Source of the DNA: Schizochytrium sp. CCTCC M209059
Lineage: Eukaryota > Sar > Bigyra > Thraustochytrida > Thraustochytriidae
Assembly (NCBI GenBank): GCA_000818945.1
Contig: KN805424.1
Coordinates: 124,001-188,000, forward strand
Length of the DNA: 64,000 bases
Direction: 5' to 3'
The number at the start of each line of letters is the position of its first letter. Position 1 is the stretch's first letter. Under the pieces are notes generated by a model that was given only the letters and a program-made list of their open reading frames with translations, did no database searches and had not been told where the DNA came from. Positions 9,985-21,000 of this stretch are shown piece after piece. The translations under genes and the position numbers were made by a program.

Positions 9985-10523
9985 CTTGACAAATTTTTAC
10001 TACTCCAGCGCCCTTTGAAAGATCCGTTACGGTACAAATTACTAATAGCCGCCACCAAGCCGCCTGAGCCTACAACTTTCACACTCACAGTCAGGTAGGT
10101 TGGCTGAGGCCGTCACGTTTCCTTGCGTCGGAGTTGTGACTTGTATGTTGTGCGAGCGTCGATCGCAAAAGTGCGATGTCTCACCCTTCTTCCGGACAGG
10201 AATTCCCGGTCCAGCCACGCGGACATTGATCGTTCTGAAACCGATCGACGCGGAAGTTTGCATTAGACCAAGTGTAGGCGAACCTATAGAGTAGGCGAGT
10301 GAGCCTACGCGATGTGCGACCTTTTGTTTTTGTTTACCGCCGCCGCTGCAAACGGAAAATAGCCTCGCGCATCATCCATCCTTTTTGTCGTACATAGAAA
10401 TAGAGAGATGGACATAGAGACAGACAAAGAGACAGGCATAAAGACAGACAGACATAGAGACAGACTCCCTTCTTGGAGCAAATTACGCCTTCGCCTCAGT
10501 TGTTGGCAAGGCAGGCTAAGCTG
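9985..10523. promoter_or_regulatory. Divergent intergenic region with GACA-rich simple sequence
   Basis: It lies between the divergently transcribed NPL4-like gene and the seven-helix protein gene. From about 10395 to 10470 it is made of imperfect GACA/GATA tetranucleotide repeats immediately before the downstream ORF. No further gene is seen. Confidence 0.5.
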
Positions 10524-11750
10524 ATGGCAAGCTTCGATTGCACAGAGGCCAGCTGGAGCGATCACCTGGATGGGCAAATTGTTCAAGGCGTCAGTTTGGC
10601 GCTGTGCGTTGCCTATGCCCTAGAACTCGTCATTGCGCTAAGTGCGGCATGGCGATTTCTCTTGGAACGATTCCATGAGCGGAGAGCAGTGGTTGCTGCA
10701 AAGGGGCAAGCTTATGAACCTGACAACGCACCCATGAAGAATCAAAACAGGCGCTCAAGCGATGCGACATCAAGTGTTTCAAGTTTGCCAGCACATAAAA
10801 AGGAGAAGGGAATAAAGCTTCCGCACAAAATTTTTGGACTTTGTGGTCTTGCAAGTGGCATGCAGGTCATACTCTGGGCGATGTTCGTTGACGCTCGCCA
10901 TCACATTGCCGTGTGTGAGCGTGGCGTCGTTTTTGCAATTACCCTGACCTACACACTCACAATGGCAACCGCCTTCCACACTGTCGCAGTCTTTTTTGTC
11001 GCGCTGCGACGTATTATCTCGATGCAAGCACGCAGGCGTGTCGGAACGGAAAAGCAACATCTCGTTCGCATCATGCTTGCTCCTGGATATGTCGTCAGTG
11101 GATTGATTCCTCTCCTCATTCTGGCAGGGACCCTTCTCGACATTGTTCTTGTGATGCGCATACTCAACATGGCGCACGCCGTGCAATGTCTCCTTGTCGT
11201 CTTGCTCACGAGAAAAGCATTTCGTCGTGCAGCAGAGACGCTCGAAGGCGCCATCGCTCTATCCCTAAAGAGTGCGGGCGGCACAGATACCGCACGCATC
11301 TCGACGCTCCGCAAGCTCCGTCATAAGCTCATCGCGACCGGACACTTTCTGATCGCCTCTACTTTTTCCGTCGCGGTTGTACAGCTGGCGACAGCGTGTT
11401 CAACTGTGCTGCAAACGAGTCCTCATGCAATATTTTGGCTCCTCTCTTGCGTCGGTGCTGCAATCTGCGTGTGGAACCTGCTTTGTTATGTTATCTTTTG
11501 GCCATCGCGTGCCAAAGCCAAGCGCTGGCAAGTGCAGCGCTCGTCCCTTGACCAGACCGCTCCCGGGAATGGTAGTGTCGTGCTTTCTACAAAGAGGGTC
11601 AGCGCAGTCGACAGTGTAGTCTACACACCGTTGCCTAAGAGGACCAGTATGATCGATAGTCTCGACAGGAAAGGAAGCACCAGCACCGAGACGCCCTCGG
11701 GTGTAAAACCCGAACTTGAGATCTCCACTGACGAAGTGACGTCCCGATAA
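10524..11750 (+). CDS. Seven-helix integral membrane protein, unknown function
   Basis: The frame opens at a TTG at 10473, but the first ATG is at 10524, giving 408 residues. Hydrophobic segments lie at about 23-44, 103-122, 135-161, 184-210, 213-228, 269-295 and 302-325, so 6-7 membrane helices are expected. The loop after helix 1 (about 45-100) is polar and Ser-rich. The segments after helices 3 and 5 are rich in Arg/Lys (ALRRIISMQARRR, TRKAFRR), which by the positive-inside rule places them in the cytosol. The C-terminal 80 residues are polar and Ser/Thr-rich. The topology would fit a GPCR-like or TMEM-type protein, but I recognise no family motif. Downstream lies the large SNF2 gene on the same strand. 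Confidence 0.7.
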   Translation: MASFDCTEASWSDHLDGQIVQGVSLALCVAYALELVIALSAAWRFLLERFHERRAVVAAKGQAYEPDNAPMKNQNRRSSDATSSVSSLPAHKKEKGIKLPHKIFGLCGLASGMQVILWAMFVDARHHIAVCERGVVFAITLTYTLTMATAFHTVAVFFVALRRIISMQARRRVGTEKQHLVRIMLAPGYVVSGLIPLLILAGTLLDIVLVMRILNMAHAVQCLLVVLLTRKAFRRAAETLEGAIALSLKSAGGTDTARISTLRKLRHKLIATGHFLIASTFSVAVVQLATACSTVLQTSPHAIFWLLSCVGAAICVWNLLCYVIFWPSRAKAKRWQVQRSSLDQTAPGNGSVVLSTKRVSAVDSVVYTPLPKRTSMIDSLDRKGSTSTETPSGVKPELEISTDEVTSR

Positions 11751-12898
11751 TAGTGAGTGCGCGCAAGACAGCTTTGAGATGCCGACACAGCATGATTCCC
11801 AAGTGAACCGCTGCAGCGCGCGACCACGTCTCACTGCCGGCGGATGCCGGCGGCACCAAAGTCTTTTTTCTGTGGAACAAAGCAGCTGCAGGCATGGGCC
11901 ACCTGTTTTACCTGTGGCAAAGGTTGCTGCAGCATGCAGTGGCTCTTGTGCCCAAAATCTAACCTTTGAGCCTTAATTGTATAAGATTTGCGTTACAGCT
12001 GAATGAGTGTGTGTGCAATCTCATGAGTACGATTCACTCTTGGTTTCAACGCAGTCACCCGCCAGCTTGACAGCCTCTTTTGCGATCTTTTGCGAATGCA
12101 ACTGCGCCTGCAACTGCGAGTGAGAACAACTTTGCGAACAACGAACTTCTCGCCCTGCTCTACCACCATTTGTGCTTTTTCCCCAGGCTTTTCCACCGCG
12201 CCATGCGCCTCCCGCACCAGCCCGAGTCCTGAACGCTCGTGAGCATCTCGGCGATCTCCTCTCCGCCGAGCCTCCCCGAGCCAAGTCTTCGCCAGCCCAG
12301 CCCAGCCGGGGCCAGCCCAGCCCAGCAGACCCGGCCGGCGGAGTCTCTCCTGCGCTGTGCGTGTCATTCATTCACTCGTTCGTAGCCTCGCCTCCTGCAA
12401 AATGGTCGGCCTAGCCTACGTACGTATACCTAGGCCTAGAGCCCGTTAAGCGACGTCGTTCTACTGTACGCACGAGCGGCGAATTCGCGCAATCGCCGCT
12501 CCAGGGGACCCGCAATCTCGGAGCCCGGCCTCGGCGCTCTCTCGCTCTCTCGCTCTCTCGCTCGCTCGGAGAGTCTCGCGCCAGGCGCGGCGCCGGCGTC
12601 CACCCGTGCAGGCCCCGCCCGGCCCGAGCCCGGCGCGTGCGCGCGTGCGAGCGCGGCAGAGGGAGAGCCTTGCTTTTGCTTGCCTTCCTTGCCTTGCCTT
12701 GCTCGCAAATCAGATCTGATCGCTCGCCGCTCGGAGGCGGTGATAAATCTCCATCGCGCAGAGCGGAGGCGGCGCGCGCGGGGCAGAGCCGAGGCCGGGC
12801 GGCGCAGGGCGGCGCGGGGACGGAGCGGGGACGGAGCGGGAGGGCAGGGCCGGAGAGGGCGGAGCAGACAGCCCTCGCGCGCGAGCGAGGCCGCGGAG
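11751..12898. promoter_or_regulatory. Intergenic region upstream of the SNF2 gene
   Basis: GC-rich and low in complexity in its second half (Arg/Ala/Pro shadows in every frame). It contains a CTCTCGCT run at 12537-12570, a CCTTG pentanucleotide run near 12682-12712, and TAGGCCTA at 12431-12438. The SNF2 frame stays open back to 12680 but has no better start than 12899. Confidence 0.45.
12431..12438. promoter_or_regulatory. TAGGCCTA palindrome
   Basis: A perfect palindrome within CCTAGGCCTAG, 468 bp upstream of the SNF2 start codon and next to ACGTACGTAT. It is one of five copies seen between genes. Confidence 0.3.
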
Positions 12899-15800
12899 AT
12901 GGTGCGGCTCACGGTGGATGGCGACGAGCACTGGGTCGTGGCCACCGACGGCGACCAGACGATCCGCGCCAAGGCCGAGTACAGCAAGAGCAGCCGCGCC
13001 AAGTGCAGGTTCTGCTGCGAGAAGATCCTCAAGGACACCCTGCGCATCGGGAGGCCCGTCAAGTGGGCCGACTGGATCACGAGCTGGAGACACCCCGACT
13101 GCTTCTACGTCGAGGATGGCCTCGGGCCCATCGCCGACGGCGAGACTTTTGGCATGGACAAGCTCAAGGAGGAGGACAAGGCTGCGGCGCGAGTTGCTCT
13201 CGCACGTCTCAAGCCTCCCGTCGTCGACGAATCACTCAACCCTGACAATCCGGACTTTGTCAAGCACACCGTCGCCGCAGGCAAGGCCGAAACCCCGACC
13301 CGAATGACCACCAAGCTGCTCCCATTCCAACAAGAAGGACTCCGTTGGCTGCTTGACCAGGAAGCGAGCGAGGTCGCGGGCGGTCTTCTCTGCGACGAAA
13401 TGGGCATGGGCAAAACCATACAGACGCTCTCGCTCATTGTTGCTAGCAAATTTGGAGAGCGCGATGCGGATGCTGGCGGCGACAAGGCTCTTCACGTGAA
13501 ACCTGGACCCACACTGGTCATTGCGCCCAGCAGCGCCATGCTGCAGTGGAAGGACGAAATCGAAAACGTCACTCGCGAAAACACACTTAGCGTCCTCGTG
13601 TACTACGGCGCAGCGCGCGGCACGCTTACACCTGCGGATCTGCGCAAGCATGACGTCATTCTTACATCGTATCCAATCCTCGAGTACGAGTATCGCAGGT
13701 GCGTTGATCGCTGTAAAGTTGAGTGCAAGTATTGCCAGCGTCGTTTTCTTCCACGCAAGCTCATCGTGCACAATCAGTACTTTTGCGGCCCAAACTCGAA
13801 GCGCACGGCGAAGCTTGCGCTTCGAGATAAAAAGGAGACAGCCGCGAAGAAACAACAAGCTATGGACAAGGCCATGGCCACGCTCAATATTATTAACAAG
13901 GGAGCGGATGTCGCAGAGGAAGACACGGGCGAAGCAAACGATGCGGCGGCCTCGAAGAAGACGCGTTCATCCGCACGTAAACATTCCTTGCCCACCATGT
14001 CGAACATTTATCGTGATCTCATGAAGGAAGCGAAGCGCGAACCCACTGGATTCTACGTGTCCAAGGAAGAAGCGCGCAAACAGGCGACAGAAGCCGCAGC
14101 CAAGGCTTCCGGGCCCGTTGCGGATGGCGATGGGTCCGCGATTAAAGTCGAGGCCCAGGAAACAAATGATTTTGATGAGCCCAATGTGCGAGAGCGCCGC
14201 AACCTCTGGGCCTCAGACGATGGTGCGGCATATTTTTACAAGTGCAAAGCCAAAATCTGGGCCAGTAATCTCGGCGCCTCTTTTAACTGTCTTCGAACCC
14301 AGCCTGTCGTGCTCGAGGCCATGCAGCGCTCAGGGGTCACGCCCAGTTTCCGCGTAAAGTTCCTTAATGGCGCTGGCGCCGCTCAATTGAGCATCGACGG
14401 CGGTGAAACCTGGGTCAATTGGCTCGCAGGCCGTTGGATCACCCCTCGGAAAGGCCGACTCAAGAAAGACGAGCACCAAGATGGATGGCAGTGTTCTGGC
14501 CCCAAAATGGGGGCCTTGGTCTCTCGCGTCTTTGACGGCAAGTCGATTGCCGCGGCTGTCGTTGCACATGCACCTGCCTCTGATGATGCCGGAAATGAGA
14601 ATCCGGCGCTATGGCGTATTGAGCACACTGATGGTGACGAAGAGGACCTCGAGGAGTCCGAGCTCTCTGACGCGCAGAAGCTTTTCGCGCAAGACTTTGT
14701 CGCTTCCTCAGCACCGAAGCAGGTCACAATATCATCCGTCCTTTTGGATGCGGTGGCGGCTATGGCATCGGAGATCGACGTGCCCGGGTCCAGTAAAGCT
14801 CCCAAGCGCGCGTCTGCAACAGCCGCCGCGGCGCAGATTAGCAAGGAAAGCGAAAAGACCAGCAAGGCGGCGACCACGAACAAAAGGGCCGTGAGAAAGA
14901 CACGGAGCAAGAAGAAAATTAACGGCGCCGGGGGTAACGACGATGATGATGATAACGATTCAGATTTCGAGCCCAAAAGCAGCAGCGACGCTCAGGATGA
15001 GGACGATGATGATGACGATGACGACGATGTCAATGATGACGAAGTGGCCGGCAAGAGCAAGAGCAAGAGCAAGGCAAATGACGACGATCTCGCGTCCAAA
15101 ATTGTCGATCTTCGACCTTGCTTTAGGCCTGTTGAGTGGGGACCTGGAAGCAAAGAAGCAAAGTTCCTCGCGCTGTTTAAATCGCATTTCAAAGCATCCG
15201 TCAAAGGAAAACAGGCCGCCGCAAAGAAGCGCAAGAGGTCATCACGTCAGCAACGAGGTGGGACGCGTAGTCGAGGTGAGCCCCCTTCCAAAGTAGCCAA
15301 GGGAACGAAGGCTGCGCCATCGGCGACTGTAAAGAAGGGCAAATATCTCGAAGAGTCATCGGACGAGTCCGACTTCGAGAGCTCGTCCGATGAGGAGGAC
15401 GAGGATGCCGCCGCGACCGCAGCTGGTGCGGATCTTGACATCGACATCAAGGAAGCCAAGTCGCGTTGCGAGGGAGATCTCTTTTGGTTTGCGGCGCCAG
15501 GAGATGTTGTCGACGACGATGGGATCGATATGGGCAGTTCTATTCTTCACTGCATTGGTTGGAATCGCATCGTGCTCGATGAAGCACATAAAATCAAGGA
15601 TCGCGTCAATTCGACGGCCAAGGCTACGCTTGCGCTACGAGGCGCGCCGACGCGAGACTTGCAGGAACGTTGGCCCGACGGAGGTCCCTGCTATCGATGG
15701 TGTCTTTCCGGCACCCCATTGCAGAACCGGGTTGGCGATCTTTACAGTCTTGTGCGTTTTTTGCGCGTTGAGCCCTATGCGTTCTATATGTGCAAAGTGA

Positions 15801-17641
15801 GCGGATGCGAGTGCCGCTCGCTGCACTGGGCAATGGGCCGAGGCGGCCGTGTATGCGACGGTTGTGGTCACCCTCCCATGCGTCATTTTTCGTACTTTAA
15901 CAAGGTTGTTGTGAACCCTATCAAACGAAATGGATACGTCGGCGAAGGCCGCGTCGCCATGAAGCTTTTGCGCGACGACGTGCTAGGCAAGCTCATGTTG
16001 CGCAGAACCAAGAAAGAGCGCCAGGCCGACATCAAGCTGCCTCCTTGTTCTGTCGAAGTTCGCAACCTCAAGTTTACCGAGCATGAGCGTGACTTTTACG
16101 AGAGCGTCTACAAGAATACACGCTCCAAGTTTGACACCTACGTTGGTAAGGGCACGGTTCTACACAATTATGCGCACATTTTCGAACTTCTGTCTCGTCT
16201 CCGTCGCGCTGCAGACCATCCTTATCTTGTCGTGCATGGCGCGGGTGACGACCCTTTTGGAACGAGCCAAGCGGCCGGTGACCGTACCAAGCGAACAGAT
16301 ATTTGTGGCATTTGCCATTTTGATATCGAGACGCTCGAAGAAGTCGCCGTTTCGCAGTGTAAGCACACTTTCCATCGCAACTGCATGGACAATTACATTG
16401 CCAAGTATCAGGGCGAGAACGACGAAGATGACGACGAAGACGACGAAGACGGGTCTGATCTCGTTGCGGAAGACTCCGGCCTTGTTCTCGGCCATGATGG
16501 CGTGACCAAGGAGAAGAAGGCTAAGCGGCGTCCTCCGAAAAAGGGTCGCAAAACGAAGACTCCCAAGTCCAAGTCACCTGCCGCCAAGGTGAAGAGCGAA
16601 ACGCCGAACTGCCCGCTTTGCTATGTTCCTTTGAGCATCACGCTTAACCTTAAGGGCGGCACCGAGGGTAATCAGCTTTCAAGTACGGATTTGCCGGGAA
16701 GCGCGATGGAATGCGGAACGAGCGCCGACGAAGACCTTTGCGTGGTGTGCATGGATCGTCAGCGTGACGCCCTTCTCTTGCCATGCGGTCACATTTATCT
16801 TTGCATGCAGTGCGCACGTGGTCTAGACAACCGCGTTTGCCCGATGTGCCGGACCTCGATCTCACGTATCACGCGCGTGGATCCCAACGTTGATGCTCCA
16901 ATGAAGCAGGCAGTTGTCAAGGAGATTCTGGACAAGGAGCAGCAAGCAGCGGGCGAGGCAACCTCGACGCACGGAGTTACCAAGCGCAAGATGGCGCCAC
17001 CGTCTGCAGAGAGCGACAAGATCCTCAAGACGGCGCAAAAGGCGAGCGCCCTCATTGGACGGCGCAGCATCATGCAGCGCATCAATACCCGCAAGTTTTC
17101 GTCGAGCAGCAAGGTCGAAGCCGTTGTGAATGAGGTTAAAAACATGATGCGCGATGAGCGCAAGGACACCGATGAGTTGAACAAGGCCATTGTCTTCTCG
17201 CAGTACAATGACATGCTTGATCTCATCCAATGGCGACTTTCTTCCGCCGGCATTGTTACGGTCAAGCTTGTTGGCGCACTGTCTATGGTGGAAAGACGTG
17301 CTGTGCTCGAGGCCTTTAAAACGCGTGACGAGGTTCGCGTCATTCTTCTTAGCTTGAAGGCTGGTGGCGAGGGTCTTAATTTGACCGAAGCCTCACACGT
17401 CTTTCTGTGCGATCCGTGGTGGAATCAAGCCGTGAGTGATCAGGCCATTATGCGTTGTCATCGCATTGGTCAGAAACGGTCCGTCACCGCAGTTCACTTT
17501 GTCATCAAAGATTCCATTGAGGAAAAGATGATGCAACTTCAGGAAAAGAAGTCTCTCATCTTCGATGGCGCAGTCGACGGCAACACTGCAGCCATGACCA
17601 AGTTGACCGAGGAGGATCTTCGATTCCTCTTCTCGCGCTAA
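12899..17641 (+). CDS. Rad16-type SNF2 ATPase with PARP-like zinc finger, C2HC finger, Tudor-like domain and two RING domains
   Basis: The protein has 1580 residues from the ATG at 12899. A PARP-like zinc finger is at about 28-72 (C36, C39, H65, C68). Helicase motif I is GLLCDEMGMGKT (about 162-173). A C2HC element at about 270-300 (CKYCQRRFLPRKLIVH...C) matches one found in Rad16-like proteins. A Tudor-like stretch lies at about 500-585 (VFDGKSIAAAVV, HTDGDEEDLEESEL). Acidic and basic linkers follow, then motif II DEAH (about 893). Motif III is CLSGTPLQNRV. A RING-H2 is split by an acidic/basic insert (about 1135-1241), and an IAP/MDM2-type RING (CGHIYLCMQC) sits at about 1280-1317. Helicase C ends with DPWWNQAVSDQAIMRCHRIGQ. 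This suggests a nuclear chromatin remodeller and ubiquitin ligase in DNA repair. Yeast Rad16 is about 790 residues, so this form is doubled by inserts. Confidence 0.9.
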   Translation: MVRLTVDGDEHWVVATDGDQTIRAKAEYSKSSRAKCRFCCEKILKDTLRIGRPVKWADWITSWRHPDCFYVEDGLGPIADGETFGMDKLKEEDKAAARVALARLKPPVVDESLNPDNPDFVKHTVAAGKAETPTRMTTKLLPFQQEGLRWLLDQEASEVAGGLLCDEMGMGKTIQTLSLIVASKFGERDADAGGDKALHVKPGPTLVIAPSSAMLQWKDEIENVTRENTLSVLVYYGAARGTLTPADLRKHDVILTSYPILEYEYRRCVDRCKVECKYCQRRFLPRKLIVHNQYFCGPNSKRTAKLALRDKKETAAKKQQAMDKAMATLNIINKGADVAEEDTGEANDAAASKKTRSSARKHSLPTMSNIYRDLMKEAKREPTGFYVSKEEARKQATEAAAKASGPVADGDGSAIKVEAQETNDFDEPNVRERRNLWASDDGAAYFYKCKAKIWASNLGASFNCLRTQPVVLEAMQRSGVTPSFRVKFLNGAGAAQLSIDGGETWVNWLAGRWITPRKGRLKKDEHQDGWQCSGPKMGALVSRVFDGKSIAAAVVAHAPASDDAGNENPALWRIEHTDGDEEDLEESELSDAQKLFAQDFVASSAPKQVTISSVLLDAVAAMASEIDVPGSSKAPKRASATAAAAQISKESEKTSKAATTNKRAVRKTRSKKKINGAGGNDDDDDNDSDFEPKSSSDAQDEDDDDDDDDDVNDDEVAGKSKSKSKANDDDLASKIVDLRPCFRPVEWGPGSKEAKFLALFKSHFKASVKGKQAAAKKRKRSSRQQRGGTRSRGEPPSKVAKGTKAAPSATVKKGKYLEESSDESDFESSSDEEDEDAAATAAGADLDIDIKEAKSRCEGDLFWFAAPGDVVDDDGIDMGSSILHCIGWNRIVLDEAHKIKDRVNSTAKATLALRGAPTRDLQERWPDGGPCYRWCLSGTPLQNRVGDLYSLVRFLRVEPYAFYMCKVSGCECRSLHWAMGRGGRVCDGCGHPPMRHFSYFNKVVVNPIKRNGYVGEGRVAMKLLRDDVLGKLMLRRTKKERQADIKLPPCSVEVRNLKFTEHERDFYESVYKNTRSKFDTYVGKGTVLHNYAHIFELLSRLRRAADHPYLVVHGAGDDPFGTSQAAGDRTKRTDICGICHFDIETLEEVAVSQCKHTFHRNCMDNYIAKYQGENDEDDDEDDEDGSDLVAEDSGLVLGHDGVTKEKKAKRRPPKKGRKTKTPKSKSPAAKVKSETPNCPLCYVPLSITLNLKGGTEGNQLSSTDLPGSAMECGTSADEDLCVVCMDRQRDALLLPCGHIYLCMQCARGLDNRVCPMCRTSISRITRVDPNVDAPMKQAVVKEILDKEQQAAGEATSTHGVTKRKMAPPSAESDKILKTAQKASALIGRRSIMQRINTRKFSSSSKVEAVVNEVKNMMRDERKDTDELNKAIVFSQYNDMLDLIQWRLSSAGIVTVKLVGALSMVERRAVLEAFKTRDEVRVILLSLKAGGEGLNLTEASHVFLCDPWWNQAVSDQAIMRCHRIGQKRSVTAVHFVIKDSIEEKMMQLQEKKSLIFDGAVDGNTAAMTKLTEEDLRFLFSR

Positions 17642-18044
17642 GCACACGCTCGCTGCTCGTCCAAGTATAAACTGGCACTCTTATTTTCTCTCACTCTCAT
17701 GCTCACTTTTTCTATTTTCTCTCTCCTTGTCTTCTCGTGACCCAGAGTCTGATCACGAATGTCCTATTCGCACAGACGCACTGCCAGCCATGCCACAGCA
17801 AGTCTTTTCCCCCTCTCCCTCTCTTCCTTTTTATGAATCTGAACTTTGGGAACGTTCAACGGACACCTGAACGTTTGGTCGAAACAGTCGCCTGGAGAGC
17901 GAGACTAGCAGAGACTCGTCTCTTATCACTCGGTATAGCTTGCTCATCCAGGCAGGCTAATTAGTCAATTTTTTAGCCGTAGCTAGACTTGGCTAGCTAG
18001 GTCAGTCCTCGAACCGGGCCGCCTCCGTGCCGGCCTTGTCGCGG
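17642..18044. promoter_or_regulatory. Intergenic region between two same-strand genes
   Basis: About 400 bp, pyrimidine-rich just after the SNF2 stop (tattttctctcactctc). It presumably holds the SNF2 3' end and the promoter of the scaffold gene. No ORF is supportable. Confidence 0.4.
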
Positions 18045-21000
18045 ATGCCGGCTGCGCGCCGGCCACGCGGCGTGGCACCGCGTGGGGGGCATGCGACTGC
18101 TGCAGCCGAGGCTGTCGAGAACAATGCGTATACAGTCCTCGACAACGAGGAGGGGGAGCCGGCCCGCTCATTGACAGCCGGGACGGGCACCTCGACGACA
18201 GCGATGAGATCTACGTCGAAATTAACACAAGAGAAAGGAGCAGATGGTACAACGTCGTCGAGGTCATTTACCAAGCGAACATCACCAGAGTCTGTAGCAA
18301 TGTCAGAAACGGGAGACCGTGGCTGGGTTCACTTGCGATCGAGAAAGAAGCAAACTTCTACGAAACCACGACAAATACGCGACAGAAGCTCGAAAAAGCG
18401 TCCGCGCCAAAACCTGCATAGGATTGGCGTCGAACCAGCTGCGCCAGCACCCCCGCTGCTTTATTTGCCTCTTGGCTCAGCTGTGCCCATGATACAAAAG
18501 AAAACAGCGGGAATGCTTTTAGCCGGGACAGACTCTCGCGCAGAGGAAGAGCACCCAAAGGTCAGACGTGCGCGCATGGAACGTCTCGAACAGACCCGCA
18601 GGCTCTTACAAGTTCCTCGGACATTGACCACATCCCCTCGCGCTTCGCGCCACCAAACGACGCAAGGCCGCGAACACCCGCAGCAAACCTCTTCATCGCC
18701 TTTGCTGCCGACACACGGCGGGACGCGTGGCCATCGTCTTGAAAACCGCAAGAAACAGGCGATTAACGTGGAGAAGCGTCTTCATGATCAGCTCCAAGTC
18801 GACGCACGGCGGGCTGTGGAAGGCCTTCCCGCCGACTTTCTCAGCAGCCTGCAGCTCCGGTGCTATGCCCTCGAGCGCGGCGCGGATATGATTTTGCGGA
18901 TCTTTGACCGTCTCGTGAACGCTCGTACACGGGAGGCAATGGCCATTTGGAAGGCCTTTGATGAGGCAGCCAGGGCCCGAGAGCAACACCATAAAATTCT
19001 TGCATTCACCCAGCAGCGAGGCCTGCTTCTTTTGCAGGAAATGATGCGACGTGTCCAGCTCGGAGCGCTTGTGCGAGCCATGGAAAAGTGGAAAGAAACT
19101 GCTCTCGTTCACCCCCGAAAATTGGAAAACCTTGCTGCCGCATTGCAAATACAGCGTTGGACACGCGGGCAAATAGCTGTCTCAAACTTTCGGAAGGTAC
19201 GCGCAGCTTGGAGACGCGCGGTTCGAAATGAGGCAGCGCAAAAGATTCAATCGCTTGCTCGTAGGTGGCTGGCCACACGGCTGACGCAGCGTCTTTTGCG
19301 TGCCCGTGCACGAGAGTCTGCGGCGATTCGCATTCAACAGTTTGCCCGCATCATTGTCGCCAAGGTGGTTTTCCGACAAAGGATCCTTGATACGGTCGAG
19401 GAAAAAAAGCAGCGCGTCGCCGCGACGCAGGCGCAGTGCTTTGTGCGTGGTCACTTTGCGAGACGACGCGTCGCTCTGCTTCGCCAGCAACGTCGAGAAT
19501 TTATCGCTGCGACAATTATTCAATGTGCAGCACGCTCTTGGATGGCAAGGTTGCAAGCAGAACGCCAGCGCGCCATTATTGCTGCTGCAGCCGCAGACGC
19601 ATCGAGGCTTGCTTTTGAGGCTGCAAGGCGCGAGATCTCTGCAGCCATGATTCAGCGTCTCTACCGCACGTACAGGCGGCACGCCATCTTTAACACTGCT
19701 GCAGAAGCGATGACGGAGATGACGCTGGCAGTGGATCGGGACATCGCTGCGCGCAAAATTCAGCAATTCGTGCGAGAAGTCTCGATTTATCGCATGGTGA
19801 AGCAGCTGCAAATCAACGTGGAAACAAACATTCTTGAGAGCACCATCCGAATTCAGTCTCAAGTACGAGCATATTGGGCGCGTCAGGAATTCACTCGACG
19901 TCGCAAAGAGTATCGTGAGCGCAGAATTGCAGCAATCCGCCTGCAAGCATCGAGGCGTGGACAGGTCGGTCGGAAAGCCGCAGTCGAGCGGCGCCGGTCC
20001 TCCATCAACCTTGTGCAGAAGCTTGAGCAAGCACGCTGGACACAATTACGTCAGCGACTTGGCCGGCGCGTTATCAAAAGGTTTCTGGACCGTCGTCGCT
20101 TTGTTCTCCACCTGAGTTTCGAAGGCTGGAAACGAGCGCTGCAGGTGATGCGCGAGGAGCGAGAGGAGCAAAAGCTGCTTCACGCGCTCCGACAAATGCG
20201 CATGGCGCATCTCGCGCGCCTCTTTCGATCGTGGTGTACTTTTGTCGAGGTTCAAAAGCAACGTCGAGACCTCATGCGCCGTGCCATCAACCATCTGCGT
20301 CTCCGTACATACACGAGGACGTTTACGCAATGGGTCAAAGTGGTTCACGCATCGCATGCCCACAAGCAGAAGCTTGTAAAGGTCTTTCTGGCCTGCGTGG
20401 ATCTTAACGCACTCAACTCGCGAAGACAAGTCGAGCTGCGAAATCTCGCCGAAGCCTTCGCGTGGAACACAATGTGCACAATGGCGATGCGTCAGATTCG
20501 CGAAGTCGTCTATGTGCGGCGACTCCAAATGCAGCGAGCAGTGGCCCATTACGAGCGCGAGTGGGTCAAGCGAACGCCCGGCCGACGCTTCGCACGATGG
20601 ACCTTGTTCGTAGAGCTTGCCAAGCACAGACGTGATCAACATCGACGTGCTGAACGCCTTCGAGATGAGCATGCAGTTAAAAAAGCCCGCGCTGCATGGA
20701 GAGCTTACATGGTGTACAAGGAACTTCGACGAGCCCAAATCGCCAAGGCTTTCGCGCATCGTCTGGTAGCCTTGCAGCAGTGGGCCATTCGCTCTTGGAG
20801 AGAGGGAGTTCAAGTTGTCAAGCAGGATCGAGCGAACTGGGCTGCAGCCGAAGCGCTGTGCGATCGCCACCGTGTAAGACGTGCTTTTTGGGGGGTGCAT
20901 TTGGGGGTGATGGAAATTTTACGCATGCGCGCAGCCTTTGCAAAAGCAATCGCCCATGATCAGCGCAAAACGTTGAGTGTTGCCCTTCAGCGACTATTCG

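Noticed and set aside
12680..12898. An upstream in-frame extension of the SNF2 gene
   Set aside because: Its Arg/Ala/Gly-rich translation of a GC-rich leader contrasts sharply with the protein that begins at 12899, right before the zinc finger.
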